Source: Winogradskyella luteola (GTDB lineage Bacteria > Bacteroidota > Bacteroidia > Flavobacteriales > Flavobacteriaceae). From it: 40,424 bases of DNA. The DNA is taken from the NCBI RefSeq assembly GCF_019203985.1, contig NZ_JAGSPD010000017.1, positions 1-40,424 of the forward strand, given 5' to 3'. The first letter of the stretch is position 1. Each line of letters begins with the position of its first letter. The notes beneath the pieces were generated by a model that saw nothing but the letters and a program-made list of their open reading frames with translations, did no database searches and was not told the origin of the DNA. The position numbers were made by a program, and so were the translations under genes. Shown here piece by piece: positions 25,765 through 34,877 of this stretch.

Positions 25765-25815
25765 ACGCAGTCGAAAACCTTTGTGTTGCGAATTTAAATA
25801 CATTTCGACTGCGTT
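25765..25815. repeat. REP-like palindrome (TTTCGACTGCGT type)
   Basis: ACGCAGTCGAAA (25765-25776) and its perfect complement (25803-25814) enclose 26 bp. The TTTCGACTGCG...CAATGT form is a recurrent intergenic element in Bacteroidota. It sits between convergent genes and may also help terminate transcription. Confidence 0.7.
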
Positions 25816-25902
25816 CAATGTAATAATATAATTAGTACCGGTTTTTGACAATTTTTGTATTCTAAACCATCTAACAATCCAAGGATTTAGTCATTGAAAA
25901 TA

Positions 25903-27138
25903 TCAATACCACCGCTTTTTCTTCTTCTTAGAAGCAGTACTTTTACGACCTTTTTTATATTTGCTACCTTTCTTTTTATGCACTATAGGCTTCGCTTTTG
26001 GATCTAAAGGATAAGGATGTTCGGTCTCAACAGGGATTTGCACATTAATATACTGCTCTATGGTTTTTACATAATTTTTTTCGTCTGCTGAGCATATAGC
26101 ATAAGCTTTACCGATATGACCGGCACGACCAGTTCTTCCTATCCTATGTACATAGGTTTCGGCAACGTTGGGCATGTCAAAATTAAACACGTTATCGAGC
26201 TCATTAATGTCAATACCACGAGCAGCAACATCTGTAGCAATAAGGATTTTTACATATCCATTTTTAAACTTATTTAGAGCTGTTTGCCGATCACTTTGGT
26301 TTTTGTCTCCATGAATACTATCTACCTTATAGCCGTTTTTAAGTAAGGTCTGCTCTAGTTTATTAACGCCGAATTTTGTACGTCTAAAAATGAGTACATT
26401 GCCTTTTATGGTGTTTCGTATTAAGTGCAAGCACAATTCTATTTTATTACGTTTAGGTACATAATAAAGCACCTGACTCACATCTTTAGCAACGGATTTG
26501 GTTGGAGTTACATCAATACGTTCAGGGTCTTTAAGGATGGTAATGGCCAACTGTTCAATTTTATAAGGAATCGTCGCAGAAAACAATAAGGTCTGTTTAT
26601 TTTCGGGACAAAGACGTTCTATCTTTTTTACATCGTCAATAAAGCCCATGGCCAACATTAAATCAGCTTCGTCTAAAACTAAAGTTTCTATGTAGTCTAA
26701 ATTGATATAATCTTGCTTATGTAGATCTAGCAAACGACCAGGAGTGGCAACTAATATATCGACTCCTTTTTTTAAGACATCGATTTGTGGTTCTATGGAA
26801 GTGCCACCAAAAATCACAAAAGTTCTTAGGTTAGAAAATTGTGAATACGTTTTAAAATTCTGTTGAATCTGTGATGCCAGTTCTCGCGTAGGGCTTATGA
26901 TCAAAGCTTTAATTTTTTTACCGCGTCTTGGCGCATCTTGCTTGTCAAACAATAGCTGTAAAATTGGCATGGCAAAAGCTGCGGTTTTACCTGTTCCCGT
27001 TTGTGCGGAAACGATAACATCTTTTTTATCTAGTATTGGAGGAATTGCTTTTTGCTGTACCAAAGTAGGTTCGGTATAACCAGAAGCTTCAATAGCTTTT
27101 AATAAAGGTTTTATAAGTTTTAAGTCTTTAAATGACAT
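25903..27138 (-). CDS. DEAD-box ATP-dependent RNA helicase, RhlE-like
   Basis: The 411-residue helicase core is complete: Q motif near PTLVQQKAIP, motif I AQTGTGKT (45-52), Ia PTRELA, TPGRLLD, motif II DEAD (156-159), III SAT, V ATDVAARGIDI and VI HRIGRTGRAG (about 328-337). The C-terminus is a basic tail (KKKGSKYKKGRKSTASKKKKK), as in many bacterial RhlE-type proteins that act on ribosomes or degradosome RNA. It remodels RNA structure using ATP. A TACCTTTG element at 27155-27162 may give it its own promoter within the gap after RlmF. Confidence 0.95.
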   Translation of the reverse strand: MSFKDLKLIKPLLKAIEASGYTEPTLVQQKAIPPILDKKDVIVSAQTGTGKTAAFAMPILQLLFDKQDAPRRGKKIKALIISPTRELASQIQQNFKTYSQFSNLRTFVIFGGTSIEPQIDVLKKGVDILVATPGRLLDLHKQDYINLDYIETLVLDEADLMLAMGFIDDVKKIERLCPENKQTLLFSATIPYKIEQLAITILKDPERIDVTPTKSVAKDVSQVLYYVPKRNKIELCLHLIRNTIKGNVLIFRRTKFGVNKLEQTLLKNGYKVDSIHGDKNQSDRQTALNKFKNGYVKILIATDVAARGIDINELDNVFNFDMPNVAETYVHRIGRTGRAGHIGKAYAICSADEKNYVKTIEQYINVQIPVETEHPYPLDPKAKPIVHKKKGSKYKKGRKSTASKKKKKRWY

Positions 27139-27154
27139 TTACAAGAATTTGAAA

Positions 27155-27162
27155 CAAAGGTA
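27155..27162 (-). promoter_or_regulatory. TAnnTTTG element ahead of the DEAD-box gene
   Basis: On the minus strand TACCTTTG ends 17 bp before the helicase ATG. The nearest TTG is only 14 bp upstream, so the match is partial. Confidence 0.4.
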
Positions 27163-27172
27163 GAATAATAAT

Positions 27173-28132
27173 TTACCAACGTTGTTTACGCCAGTCTTTT
27201 TGTTGTTGTGGTGACAAAAACGTCCATGCAATAAACCTACTTACTTTTTGGCCTTGTCCCATTTCAATAGTTTTTACATCTTTTGCTCTTATATTTTGTA
27301 AAATCTTATATGTCGGCTTTAGGGTTGTTTCTTTTGAAATAAGACTTGTAAACCAAAGACATTGCTTGCCAAAATGGCGGCTCTCATAAATCATATCCTT
27401 TACAAAACGAGCTTCACCACCTTTGGCCCAAAGCTCATTGTGCTGTCCGCCAAAGTTAAGTTTTGGTGTTACTTTGGTTTTTCCTTTTAGGTTTTTGAGT
27501 TTTCTTAAATTTGCTTTTTGAGCTTCTTCTCTAGATGCATGAAAAGGTGGATTACAAATCGTAAAATCTATATATTCATTGGGTTTAAGAATATTTTTGA
27601 AAAAAGAACCGGAATGTTTTTGATGCCTAATATCTACGTGAGACTTTAAGCTAAAATTATTCTCAATAATATTTTTAGCTGAAGCAATAGCGTTTTCATC
27701 CGTGTCACTTCCTATAAACGACCAACCATATTCATGATTTCCAATAATAGGGTAGATGCAATTGGCACCAACGCCAATATCTAAACCTCTAATTTTACTG
27801 CCTCTTGGAATGTCTTTGAGACTTCCTTGTAATACGTCAGCGATATAGTGAATATAGTCAGCACGACCTGGAATTGGAGGGCATAAATAATGCTTTGGTA
27901 TTTGCCAAAATTCAAGACTGTAATGATATTTTAGGAGTGCTTTATTTAAAGCCAGTACGGCATCAGGATTAAAAAAATCAACCGAATCGTCCCCATATTT
28001 GTTTGGTGACACAAAGCGTTTTAATTCTGGAGAACTCTTAATGAGTGCTTCAAAGTTATAACGTGTTCTATGTTGACTTCTGGAATGAAGTTGGGATTTT
28101 ATTTTAGGGTGTGCTTTCTTTTTTTGCAACAT
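27173..28132 (-). CDS. rlmF: 23S rRNA (adenine(1618)-N(6))-methyltransferase RlmF
   Basis: The 319-residue enzyme methylates A1618 of 23S rRNA using SAM. The N-terminal RxxRYNFEALIKSSPEL, the SAM-binding region DIGVGANCIYPIIG and the catalytic NPPF (194-197, in TICNPPFHASREEA) are family signatures. The C-terminus carries KTIEMGQGQKVSRFIAWTFL. Length fits RlmF. It lies 34 bp upstream of the helicase gene on the same strand, and both products act on ribosomal RNA, so they may form one operon. Confidence 0.94.
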   Translation of the reverse strand: MLQKKKAHPKIKSQLHSRSQHRTRYNFEALIKSSPELKRFVSPNKYGDDSVDFFNPDAVLALNKALLKYHYSLEFWQIPKHYLCPPIPGRADYIHYIADVLQGSLKDIPRGSKIRGLDIGVGANCIYPIIGNHEYGWSFIGSDTDENAIASAKNIIENNFSLKSHVDIRHQKHSGSFFKNILKPNEYIDFTICNPPFHASREEAQKANLRKLKNLKGKTKVTPKLNFGGQHNELWAKGGEARFVKDMIYESRHFGKQCLWFTSLISKETTLKPTYKILQNIRAKDVKTIEMGQGQKVSRFIAWTFLSPQQQKDWRKQRW

Positions 28133-28264
28133 TTGGGCTATTTCTTGCAGTAAAGGTAGTTGAAAACAGTCAATTGTAAAATGCTTTTGTATTCCGCATC
28201 ATTTTCTTGACCGATAGCTATTCAAATTATTTTCAAAAGTTTAAAATGCCTTAGTGAATGATGT

Positions 28265-28296
28265 GAAAAAAAGCGCAAGTTTATTCAACTTGCGCT
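28265..28296 (-). terminator. Terminator downstream of the Crp/Fnr gene
   Basis: AGCGCAAGTT (28272-28281) and its complement (28287-28296) enclose a 5-nt loop, with seven A on the left that read as T7 on the minus strand. It lies about 100 bp past the Crp/Fnr stop codon. Confidence 0.85.
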
Positions 28297-28395
28297 ATTT
28301 AGCTATTAATTCTTAGGGATAACTTAAATTAATCTTGTTAGGAGTACAAAATTAGAGTTATTATAACAATCAAAAATTGATGTATGATAAGAAAT

Positions 28396-28980
28396 TTAGC
28401 TACTTAATAAGGCTTTTCTTATTCTGCTGAGGCTTTCTGTAGTAATGCCCAAATATGAAGCTATGTGGTAGTTCTTAACGTTTTTTTCTATGTTAGGATA
28501 AGTTTTAACAAAATCTAGATAACGTTCCTTAGCGGTTTGAGATAGGTTAGATAAAATCCGTTTTTGAAATGAAGCAAAAGCTTTTTCGAGCTTTACTCTA
28601 AAAAAGTGTTCTATTTTTGGGATTTTTGCATACAAAAGCTCTTTGTCTTGTTCAGTGATTTTATAAATAATGGCATCTTGTATAACCTCTATGCTCATTA
28701 TGGCTTTTGATGATGAAAAAAACGCCGTATAATCACTTATCCACCAATCCTTAATGCCAAATTGAACCGTATATTCCTTACCATTTGGATCGATATGAAA
28801 TGACCTTAAGCAACCCTCTAAAATATAGTACTGCTCGTTAACACTTTCGCCTGCATTGAGTAAGATGGTTCCCCTTTTAACATTGATTTTATGAAAAACA
28901 GATTCAATAAGTTTTATTTCTTCATCTGTAAAGACAAGATCTTTAAAAATCTCTTTTATCTTAGAATTATCGGAACGCAC
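28396..28980 (-). CDS. Crp/Fnr family transcriptional regulator
   Basis: The 194-residue protein has an N-terminal cyclic-nucleotide-binding-like beta barrel at about 25-115 (RGTILLNAGESVNEQYYILEG, LRSFHIDPNGKEYTVQF). A dimer helix follows, and a C-terminal helix-turn-helix (YHIASYLGITTESLSRIRKAL). No Fnr-type cysteine cluster is present. Many flavobacteria carry small regulators of this sort whose ligand is unknown. It has its own terminator; the target is not evident, although the serine hydrolase gene upstream on the same strand is a candidate. Confidence 0.92.
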   Translation of the reverse strand: MRSDNSKIKEIFKDLVFTDEEIKLIESVFHKINVKRGTILLNAGESVNEQYYILEGCLRSFHIDPNGKEYTVQFGIKDWWISDYTAFFSSSKAIMSIEVIQDAIIYKITEQDKELLYAKIPKIEHFFRVKLEKAFASFQKRILSNLSQTAKERYLDFVKTYPNIEKNVKNYHIASYLGITTESLSRIRKALLSS

Positions 28981-29083
28981 TTTAAAGTTTATTATTATGT
29001 TTAAATTACGTAAAAGCTTTTAAGCAAAGCGATTAAATTCGATATTAGATATTTAAAAAGGTTTATCTGTTCTTTTATATAAG

Positions 29084-29112
29084 AAAAACCACCTTGAACA
29101 TTTCAGGTGGCT
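29084..29112 (-). terminator. Terminator after the serine hydrolase gene
   Basis: CCACCT (29089-29094) pairs with AGGTGG (29105-29110), and GAA/TTC extends the stem inward past one bulged T; A5 on the left gives a T tract on the minus strand. Confidence 0.75.
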
Positions 29113-29136
29113 TATATTTAGTGCTGTTACGTAAAT

Positions 29137-30789
29137 CTATTCTATTTTTTTAGCTATAGTTTCTGCACCTCCTTGGTACAAAGTAAAGCTTTCCACTTCA
29201 CCAGATTTACCTTTATTAAATTTCACTTTTAACGCCGTAACTTTTGCAAAGAATGTCGTTTCATTTTCGGCAAAAATCTCGAATTTTCCCTGACCTGTAG
29301 CTTGCCCAAAAATTTGATTGCCTTCTACGGTAACTTCGACATAGAAATTAGGCCCCAATTCATATTTTCCTGCATAGTGTTTTAGAATATCATTGGATAA
29401 TGTCATCTCTTTTCGGGCTTCAGGCATTGATTTTTCAACTTCATTTCCCACATTTTCCGAATCGGTTATAAAAATAGCTTGGCGTTTGCCATCGGCAGAT
29501 CTAGAAAATTTATACTCCGTAGTACCTTCTTTAAACATAAAGCGGTTTTCTGACAATGGGAAAATATCAAAAACGGTATTTGTTTCAGATTCTCGCATAC
29601 TTTTTAGTTGGCCATCTTCTATAAAAATATGTCGTATTGCACCATCTTCAAATTCGTAAGCACCTACCCATTGCTTTAGTTGGTCTTCAGAAAGTTTCAC
29701 AACATCTTTCATGGTCGGAAAAGGTTTTCCTATGGCAGTGGCAGCAAGCTTTTGTGTAACATCTCCAATATTATTACAACTGCAATTACTGAGTCCGATA
29801 ACATAAACATCTTCATCAATTAAATAGATACCATTAGTTGACGTACCAAAGATACCTCCGCTATGTGAATAGCCTTTAGAACCTCTGAAGCTCATTTCAC
29901 TTAAACCATAGCCATAATCTATATGTTCACCATCGTTGAGTGTAGAACCATTTATGGCCTTTTCTAGAGAGGACGCTTTTATCAATGTATTATTGGCTAG
30001 CGCGTTTTGCCATTTTAGCATATCGTCTATTGAAGACATGAGAGAGCCTGCAGCATGTGGTAAAGTCATACTAAGGTAATTGGCATTGACGTAGCCAGAT
30101 TCGTTTTCCTCGTATGGGTTGACTCTGTTTTTTATTAATTTTTTGTTGCTGCCATAATAGCTGTTGGTCATATTGAGTGGCTTAAAAATGGTGTTTTCAA
30201 TAAAGTTTTCGTAAGTGTCTTTAGAAACTACTTCGATGATTTTTCCAAGAAGTACGTAACCAGAATTGTTATAGCGATATGCTTCGCCAGGATCAAAGTC
30301 CATAGGCTCATTTTTAAAATAATCGATTAACTCATCCAAGGTTTTATCCACACGAGCCACCTCTACTAAATTTCCAATGCCTGTGTAGCTCTTTATGCCC
30401 GACGTATGGTTGAGCAAATGATGAATCGTTATATTTTTACCGTTTATGGGATAATCTGGGATAAATTTGGTAATAGGATCATCTAAGCTGAGTTTACCTT
30501 GTTCTTCTAACATTAAAATGGCAATGGCAGTAAACTGTTTGGTTATGGACGCCAACATAAACACATTTTCGGGAATCATATCGACGTTAAGTTCTAAGTC
30601 GGCTTTACCAACAGCCTTTCTATAAATTGCTTTGCCATTTTTTGCTACTAAAATTGTAGCTCCTGGCATATCTGATTGATAATATTTTGAAACAATTTCA
30701 TCGAATTGCTGGGTTAAATCTTGTGCTTGTAAGGTTGTCGTAAAAAGAAAGCTTAATGCTAGAATTAAGAAAGAAAATTTTGATTTCAT
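29137..30789 (-). CDS. Exported serine hydrolase, beta-lactamase/class C penicillin-binding-like
   Basis: The protein is 550 residues from the ATG at 30789, which starts a good signal peptide (KFSFLILALSFLFTTTLQAQ). An earlier ATG at 30852 lies inside a terminator and gives no signal peptide, so it is rejected. The catalytic SxxK is SITK (Ser81, Lys84), followed by YRYNNSGY (Tyr-x-Asn) and HSGGIFG. The C-terminal 150 residues are two beta domains of the kind often attached to these enzymes (LKQWVGAYEFEDG, LKHYAGKYELGPN). Such proteins hydrolyse esters or peptides in the periplasm; resistance to beta-lactams cannot be inferred. Confidence 0.9.
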   Translation of the reverse strand: MKSKFSFLILALSFLFTTTLQAQDLTQQFDEIVSKYYQSDMPGATILVAKNGKAIYRKAVGKADLELNVDMIPENVFMLASITKQFTAIAILMLEEQGKLSLDDPITKFIPDYPINGKNITIHHLLNHTSGIKSYTGIGNLVEVARVDKTLDELIDYFKNEPMDFDPGEAYRYNNSGYVLLGKIIEVVSKDTYENFIENTIFKPLNMTNSYYGSNKKLIKNRVNPYEENESGYVNANYLSMTLPHAAGSLMSSIDDMLKWQNALANNTLIKASSLEKAINGSTLNDGEHIDYGYGLSEMSFRGSKGYSHSGGIFGTSTNGIYLIDEDVYVIGLSNCSCNNIGDVTQKLAATAIGKPFPTMKDVVKLSEDQLKQWVGAYEFEDGAIRHIFIEDGQLKSMRESETNTVFDIFPLSENRFMFKEGTTEYKFSRSADGKRQAIFITDSENVGNEVEKSMPEARKEMTLSNDILKHYAGKYELGPNFYVEVTVEGNQIFGQATGQGKFEIFAENETTFFAKVTALKVKFNKGKSGEVESFTLYQGGAETIAKKIE

Positions 30790-30842
30790 GTGTTTTAAGA
30801 TTGGTTGTTTATAGTGAGACGATACCCTAGAAATAAAGTTAC

Positions 30843-30873
30843 AAAAAACCACTTAGAAAACTCTAAGTGGTTT
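30843..30873 (-). terminator. Terminator after the transglutaminase-like gene
   Basis: AAACCACTTAGA (30846-30857) and its perfect complement (30862-30873) enclose AAAC, with A6 on the left. It lies about 28 bp past the stop codon on the minus strand. Confidence 0.9.
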
Positions 30874-30900
30874 AAACATTCAAATTCTAATCTTTAGACC

Positions 30901-31920
30901 TTAATTCAAAATTTTAGATTTCTTTATTTCAAAACTGTATGAAGCAACTATATCTTTTTTAATTTTTAAGTGCACATCATAAAATCCTTTTTGTTCAAAT
31001 TTATGTTTAAATGAAATATCTCCATCCTCGTTTTTTAGATCATAAATTTTGAAAGTTCTATGTTTTTTGCCTACAACACGAACCAATGAAATATCTTTGT
31101 TGTTGATAGTGCTTAATGATTTAAACTTGAAACATATCTCATGATTTTTAGTAATAACAGTGTTTAGGTTCTTAGGGCTAATTGGAATAATTTTGTGTCT
31201 AAAGGTTTCTCCATAAACAATTGGTTCTGGTGTAAATTTACGTTCTATTATACTGTCATTTAAAAACCATTTTCTTTGTAGTGGATAATGGTTTTTTGCA
31301 AAAAGAATAGGGTCTGTTAAAAAATAGCCATCATTATAATCTTTAACAAAAAGACTGCCATTAATCATATAACCACTAGACCAGGTAGCATCACATAAAT
31401 ACCATTTGTTATTTAGCTTTACAGCATTCCATGAGTGGTTAAAGGATTCTAGCGCTTCTATGTTAGTCTCAAAAGATCTAGCATAGCCATCGATTATTTT
31501 ACATTGTATATTAGCTATAAAGCACATTTCGTTAATGAGGTAGGCATAACCCGTACACATTGTTTTTTTATACTTTAGTAGTTTTTTAAAAGCTGATTTC
31601 TTAAACTCATTATTCCATGCGATATAACCAAGACTATCGTTTTTAAATTTTTCTCGTTTCCTGCTGACTAAGTTATGCTGAAAAGCATCTCCACGGATAT
31701 TGAGACAGACCCAAGTGTAAATAGCTCTAAATTTCTCTATATCCGTAGAAAGTTTATGAGTAAGTTGAAACGTCAATAAAGGTAAATTATCTAAATCTTT
31801 GCCTTCATTAAGCTTAACAATATTGTCTGCTTTATTAAAATCAATATGATTAAAATCCGAGATTTGAGCAATTAGTGAATGTAGAAAAAAGTAAAATACA
31901 AAAGCTAATATATACTTCAT
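30901..31920 (-). CDS. Exported transglutaminase-like protein
   Basis: The 339-residue protein has a signal peptide (ILAFVFYFFLHSLIAQ). The transglutaminase-like core shows the catalytic triad: Cys in KTMCTGYAYLINEMC, His in FNHSWNAVKL and Asp in LCDATWSSGY. In bacteria this fold is generally a cysteine peptidase or amidase of unknown substrate. The C-terminal 100 residues are beta-rich. It starts 14 bp after the previous gene on the same strand, so it is cotranscribed with the CarboxypepD_reg protein. Confidence 0.88.
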   Translation of the reverse strand: MKYILAFVFYFFLHSLIAQISDFNHIDFNKADNIVKLNEGKDLDNLPLLTFQLTHKLSTDIEKFRAIYTWVCLNIRGDAFQHNLVSRKREKFKNDSLGYIAWNNEFKKSAFKKLLKYKKTMCTGYAYLINEMCFIANIQCKIIDGYARSFETNIEALESFNHSWNAVKLNNKWYLCDATWSSGYMINGSLFVKDYNDGYFLTDPILFAKNHYPLQRKWFLNDSIIERKFTPEPIVYGETFRHKIIPISPKNLNTVITKNHEICFKFKSLSTINNKDISLVRVVGKKHRTFKIYDLKNEDGDISFKHKFEQKGFYDVHLKIKKDIVASYSFEIKKSKILN

Positions 31921-31934
31921 GATTCCTTAGAAGA

Positions 31935-32615
31935 TTAATTTCTCTTCGACTTAAAAATCTCTTTTACGGCGACTTCACCCATAATGACACAAGATGTATA
32001 TTCCATATTCACCTTTAACTCAATATTAGTAGCAGATTTTTTATTCTCTATGATTACTTTTTGTGATTCTAAACCAACATAACTAATAATTAACACATCT
32101 CCTTTTTTGAGTTTTTTAGGAAATTCAAAAAAGCCATCAAAATCTGTCTGAATGCCGTGAGCGGTACCTTGCAAAATAACACTTGCACCAGGCAAGGGCA
32201 ACCCATCTTCTTCTGTAACAACAGTTCCCTTTACCGTTATTCGTTCTTTGTTTTTTAACTCTTCTGTACTGGAGCTGTCCTTTACTTTTTTAGTTGATTG
32301 GTTTTGTTCCTGAGCTTCAGCAGGTGTTATGGAAAAGAATGATAATAAAGTCAGTCCAAGTCCCGTAAAAAAGTTCAGATATTTTTTTTGGGGTGATTTA
32401 AAAGGTGTTCTTAATTGTTGAGTATTAAAACGGCCACAAGTATTGTTGGTAGTTCTAGTTTTAAAGTAGTTAACAATCTCTTTATTGTTCATCTGGGTAA
32501 AGTCAATGACTTCTTTTTGGCAATTGTCACAAAAACCACCTTTTTCTGTAGGTCGAAATTGATCGTAGTTTTCTAAGCAAGGCTTTTTAATTTCTAAATT
32601 GAATTGTGTGTTCAT
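31935..32615 (-). CDS. CarboxypepD_reg protein with N-terminal cysteine cluster and TM helix
   Basis: The protein is 226 residues from the ATG at 32615. An ATG at 32639 is upstream of the probable transcription start and gives an untypical N-terminus. The N-terminal region has PCLENYDQFRPTEKGGFCDN and CQKEVIDFTQM, a cysteine-containing pattern seen in many flavobacterial proteins. A transmembrane helix follows (FFTGLGLTLLSFFSITPAEA), then a carboxypeptidase-regulatory-like domain (VTEEDGLPLPGASVILQGT, TDFDGFFEFPKK, VLIISYVGLESQ). It may anchor or sense cell-envelope partners; function unknown. Confidence 0.82.
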   Translation of the reverse strand: MNTQFNLEIKKPCLENYDQFRPTEKGGFCDNCQKEVIDFTQMNNKEIVNYFKTRTTNNTCGRFNTQQLRTPFKSPQKKYLNFFTGLGLTLLSFFSITPAEAQEQNQSTKKVKDSSSTEELKNKERITVKGTVVTEEDGLPLPGASVILQGTAHGIQTDFDGFFEFPKKLKKGDVLIISYVGLESQKVIIENKKSATNIELKVNMEYTSCVIMGEVAVKEIFKSKRN

Positions 32616-32641
32616 GGTATAAGTATTTGTGTTAGACACAT

Positions 32642-32649
32642 CAAACCTA
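32642..32649 (-). promoter_or_regulatory. TAnnTTTG element ahead of the CarboxypepD_reg gene
   Basis: On the minus strand TAGGTTTG matches the -7 consensus and would start transcription near 32635, which supports the ATG at 32615. No TTG was seen at the usual distance. Confidence 0.45.
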
Positions 32650-32724
32650 TACTTATTGATTGTAAAGAAAAATGGATATTGAGTTAATGGGTTGTTTGAA
32701 TGAGTTAAGTAGTAGTAACTGTGA

Positions 32725-32765
32725 GTTATAAAAAAACCACTTAGAGTTTTCTAAGTGGTTTTTAT
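32725..32765 (-). terminator. Terminator after htpG
   Basis: The stem AAACCACTTAGA / TCTAAGTGGTTT around GTTT is the same 12-bp pair as in the terminator at 30843-30873, with a different loop. T tracts lie on both sides. It is about 30 bp past the htpG stop codon. Confidence 0.9.
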
Positions 32766-32793
32766 AATGATAGGTAAATTATAAATATGGATT

Positions 32794-34704
32794 TTACTTA
32801 ATCATATCATAGCTACGCTTAATAAAGTTAGTGAGTTCTTCACCTTTAAGAAGACCTTGAGATAAGCGCGCCAAATCCAAACTTTGGTTTATTAAACGTT
32901 CTTGTTTCTTTTTGGTCTTAGTATTTAAGATTTCGTTGACTAAGTCATGATTAGTATTCACCACCAAATTATACATTTCTGGCATGTTGCCCATACCAAA
33001 CATACCGCCTCCACCGGTTTGTTGCATCTCTTTCATACGACGCATAAACTCTGGTTGTGTAATCATAAATGGTGAAGCATTGCTATCCATAGCTTCTAAT
33101 TGTACCATGAATTTTTCTGATGGTACGACGTCTTTTAACAATTCATCTAACTTGGTCTTTTCCTCATCAGACAATTTTGAAATCGTTGTATCATCTTTCT
33201 TGATGAGGTTATCGATATGATCTGCATCTACACGTGCAAAAGAAATATGCTCTTTAGACGTTTCCAACTTTTGCATTAAATGGCTCACGATAGGAGAATC
33301 TAATAATAAAACTTCGTAGCCTTTATCTTTTGCGGCTTGGATATAACTGTGCTGCTCATCTGTATTGGAAGCGTACAGAATTACCATTTTATCGTCCTTA
33401 TCAGTCTGCTTTGCTTTAATAGCATTGGTCAATTCTTCAAAGGTGTAGAATTTACCATCGACTGTAGGATATAGGGCGAAAGCATCTGCTTTTTCAAAGA
33501 ATTTCTCCTCTGATAACATACCGTATTCAATAACGATTTTTATATCGTTCCATTTCTTTTCAAAATCTTCACGATTATTGTTGAATAGCGACTTTAGTTT
33601 ATCTGCAACCTTACGTGTAATATAAGATGAAATTTTCTTTACATTACCATCTGCTTGTAAGTAACTACGCGATACGTTTAACGGAATGTCCGGTGAGTCG
33701 ATAACACCTCTTAACATAGTCAAAAATTCTGGAACAATACCTTCTACATTGTCTGTTACAAACACTTGGTTTTGGTACAATTGAATCTTGTCTTTTTGAA
33801 TATTAAGATCATTCGTCATTTTAGGGAAATACAAGATTCCTGTTAAGTTGAACGGATAATCTACGTTAAGATGGATATTGAAGAGCGGTTCTTCAAACTG
33901 CATTGGGTACAGCTCTCTGTAAAACTTGCTGTAGTCCTCATCTTTTAGATCGGCAGGTTGTTTTGTCCACGCCGGATTTGGGTTATTTATAATATCGTCT
34001 ACTGTAATCTGCTTATGAGGTTCAGTAGTTTCTTTACCGTCTTTGCCTTTTGTTGTCTTTGGTGTAAAATCTGGGTCGTTTATTTCCTTTGTTCCAAATT
34101 TAATTGGAATGGGCATAAACTTGTTGTACTTCATTAGTAACTCTCGAATACGAGCTTCTTCTAAAAATTCGGTTGAGTCTTCTGCAATATGAAGAATAAT
34201 TTCTGTACCTCTATCCGTTTTGTCTGCTTCCTCTAAAGTAAACTCAGGAGAACCATCACATGTCCAATGTGCCGCAGGTTCATCTTTAAACGATTTTGTT
34301 ATAATTTCTACTTTATCAGCAACCATAAAAGCCGAGTAGAAACCTAAACCAAAATGACCAATAATTCCAGCATCCTTTTCAGCATCTTTGTATTTGTCTA
34401 AAAATTCCTCAGCACCAGAAAAAGCAACCTGATTAATGTATTTTTCTACTTCATCAGCAGTCATGCCAAGACCTTGATCGATGATATGAAGCTTTTTTTC
34501 ATCCTTATCAATTTTAACTTCAATCTGTGGATTGCCATATTCTACTTTGGCCTCACCAATGCTGGTTAAGTGCTTTAGTTTTAATGTGGCATCAGTAGCG
34601 TTACTAATCAGCTCACGCAAAAAGATTTCGTGGTCAGAGTATAAGAACTTTTTAATTAACGGAAAGATATTTTCTACCGATACATTAATACTTCCTTTTG
34701 TCAT
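32794..34704 (-). CDS. htpG: Molecular chaperone HtpG (Hsp90)
   Basis: The 636-residue protein is a normal-length bacterial Hsp90. The N-terminal GHKL ATPase domain shows LRELISNATDATLKL, IDQGLGMTADEV and GHFGLGFYSAFMVA. The middle domain contains FPLNVSRSYLQ-type sequence (read here as PLNVSRSYLQADG), and the C-terminal dimer domain ends in a helical region (NLVVNTNHDLVNEILN). It folds and remodels client proteins in the cytosol using ATP. A glycine-rich insert, TGGGGMFGMGNMPEM, near residue 560 is a feature of flavobacterial HtpG. It is transcribed alone, with its own terminator. Confidence 0.97.
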   Translation of the reverse strand: MTKGSINVSVENIFPLIKKFLYSDHEIFLRELISNATDATLKLKHLTSIGEAKVEYGNPQIEVKIDKDEKKLHIIDQGLGMTADEVEKYINQVAFSGAEEFLDKYKDAEKDAGIIGHFGLGFYSAFMVADKVEIITKSFKDEPAAHWTCDGSPEFTLEEADKTDRGTEIILHIAEDSTEFLEEARIRELLMKYNKFMPIPIKFGTKEINDPDFTPKTTKGKDGKETTEPHKQITVDDIINNPNPAWTKQPADLKDEDYSKFYRELYPMQFEEPLFNIHLNVDYPFNLTGILYFPKMTNDLNIQKDKIQLYQNQVFVTDNVEGIVPEFLTMLRGVIDSPDIPLNVSRSYLQADGNVKKISSYITRKVADKLKSLFNNNREDFEKKWNDIKIVIEYGMLSEEKFFEKADAFALYPTVDGKFYTFEELTNAIKAKQTDKDDKMVILYASNTDEQHSYIQAAKDKGYEVLLLDSPIVSHLMQKLETSKEHISFARVDADHIDNLIKKDDTTISKLSDEEKTKLDELLKDVVPSEKFMVQLEAMDSNASPFMITQPEFMRRMKEMQQTGGGGMFGMGNMPEMYNLVVNTNHDLVNEILNTKTKKKQERLINQSLDLARLSQGLLKGEELTNFIKRSYDMIK

Positions 34705-34721
34705 TGTATTTTAATTTTATG

Positions 34722-34802
34722 GTCACTTCGAGTATTTTGAACGTGTTCAAAATTTATCGAGAAGTTCTCGATAATTCGACTTTGTCTTAACTCGAACTGA
34801 CG
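34722..34802. repeat. Multi-hairpin REP-like repeat (GTCACTTCGAGT type)
   Basis: The outer arms GTCACTTCGAGT (34722-34733) and ACTCGAACTGACG (34790-34802) pair with a few mismatches. Inside are two perfect hairpins: TTTTGAAC/GTTCAAAA (34735-34752) and TATCGAGAA/TTCTCGATA (34755-34773). This type of element recurs between genes in Bacteroidota genomes. Confidence 0.78.
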
Positions 34803-34877
34803 AAAGTTGTTGTTTATTTTTCAGTATCATATAGACAAATAAAATACCAAGACAACATTTGTGACAAGATGGCATAA

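Noticed and set aside
29137..30789. Beta-lactamase resistance gene
   Set aside because: It has the class C-like SxxK fold, but this family is dominated by esterases and peptidases and nothing points to antibiotic hydrolysis.
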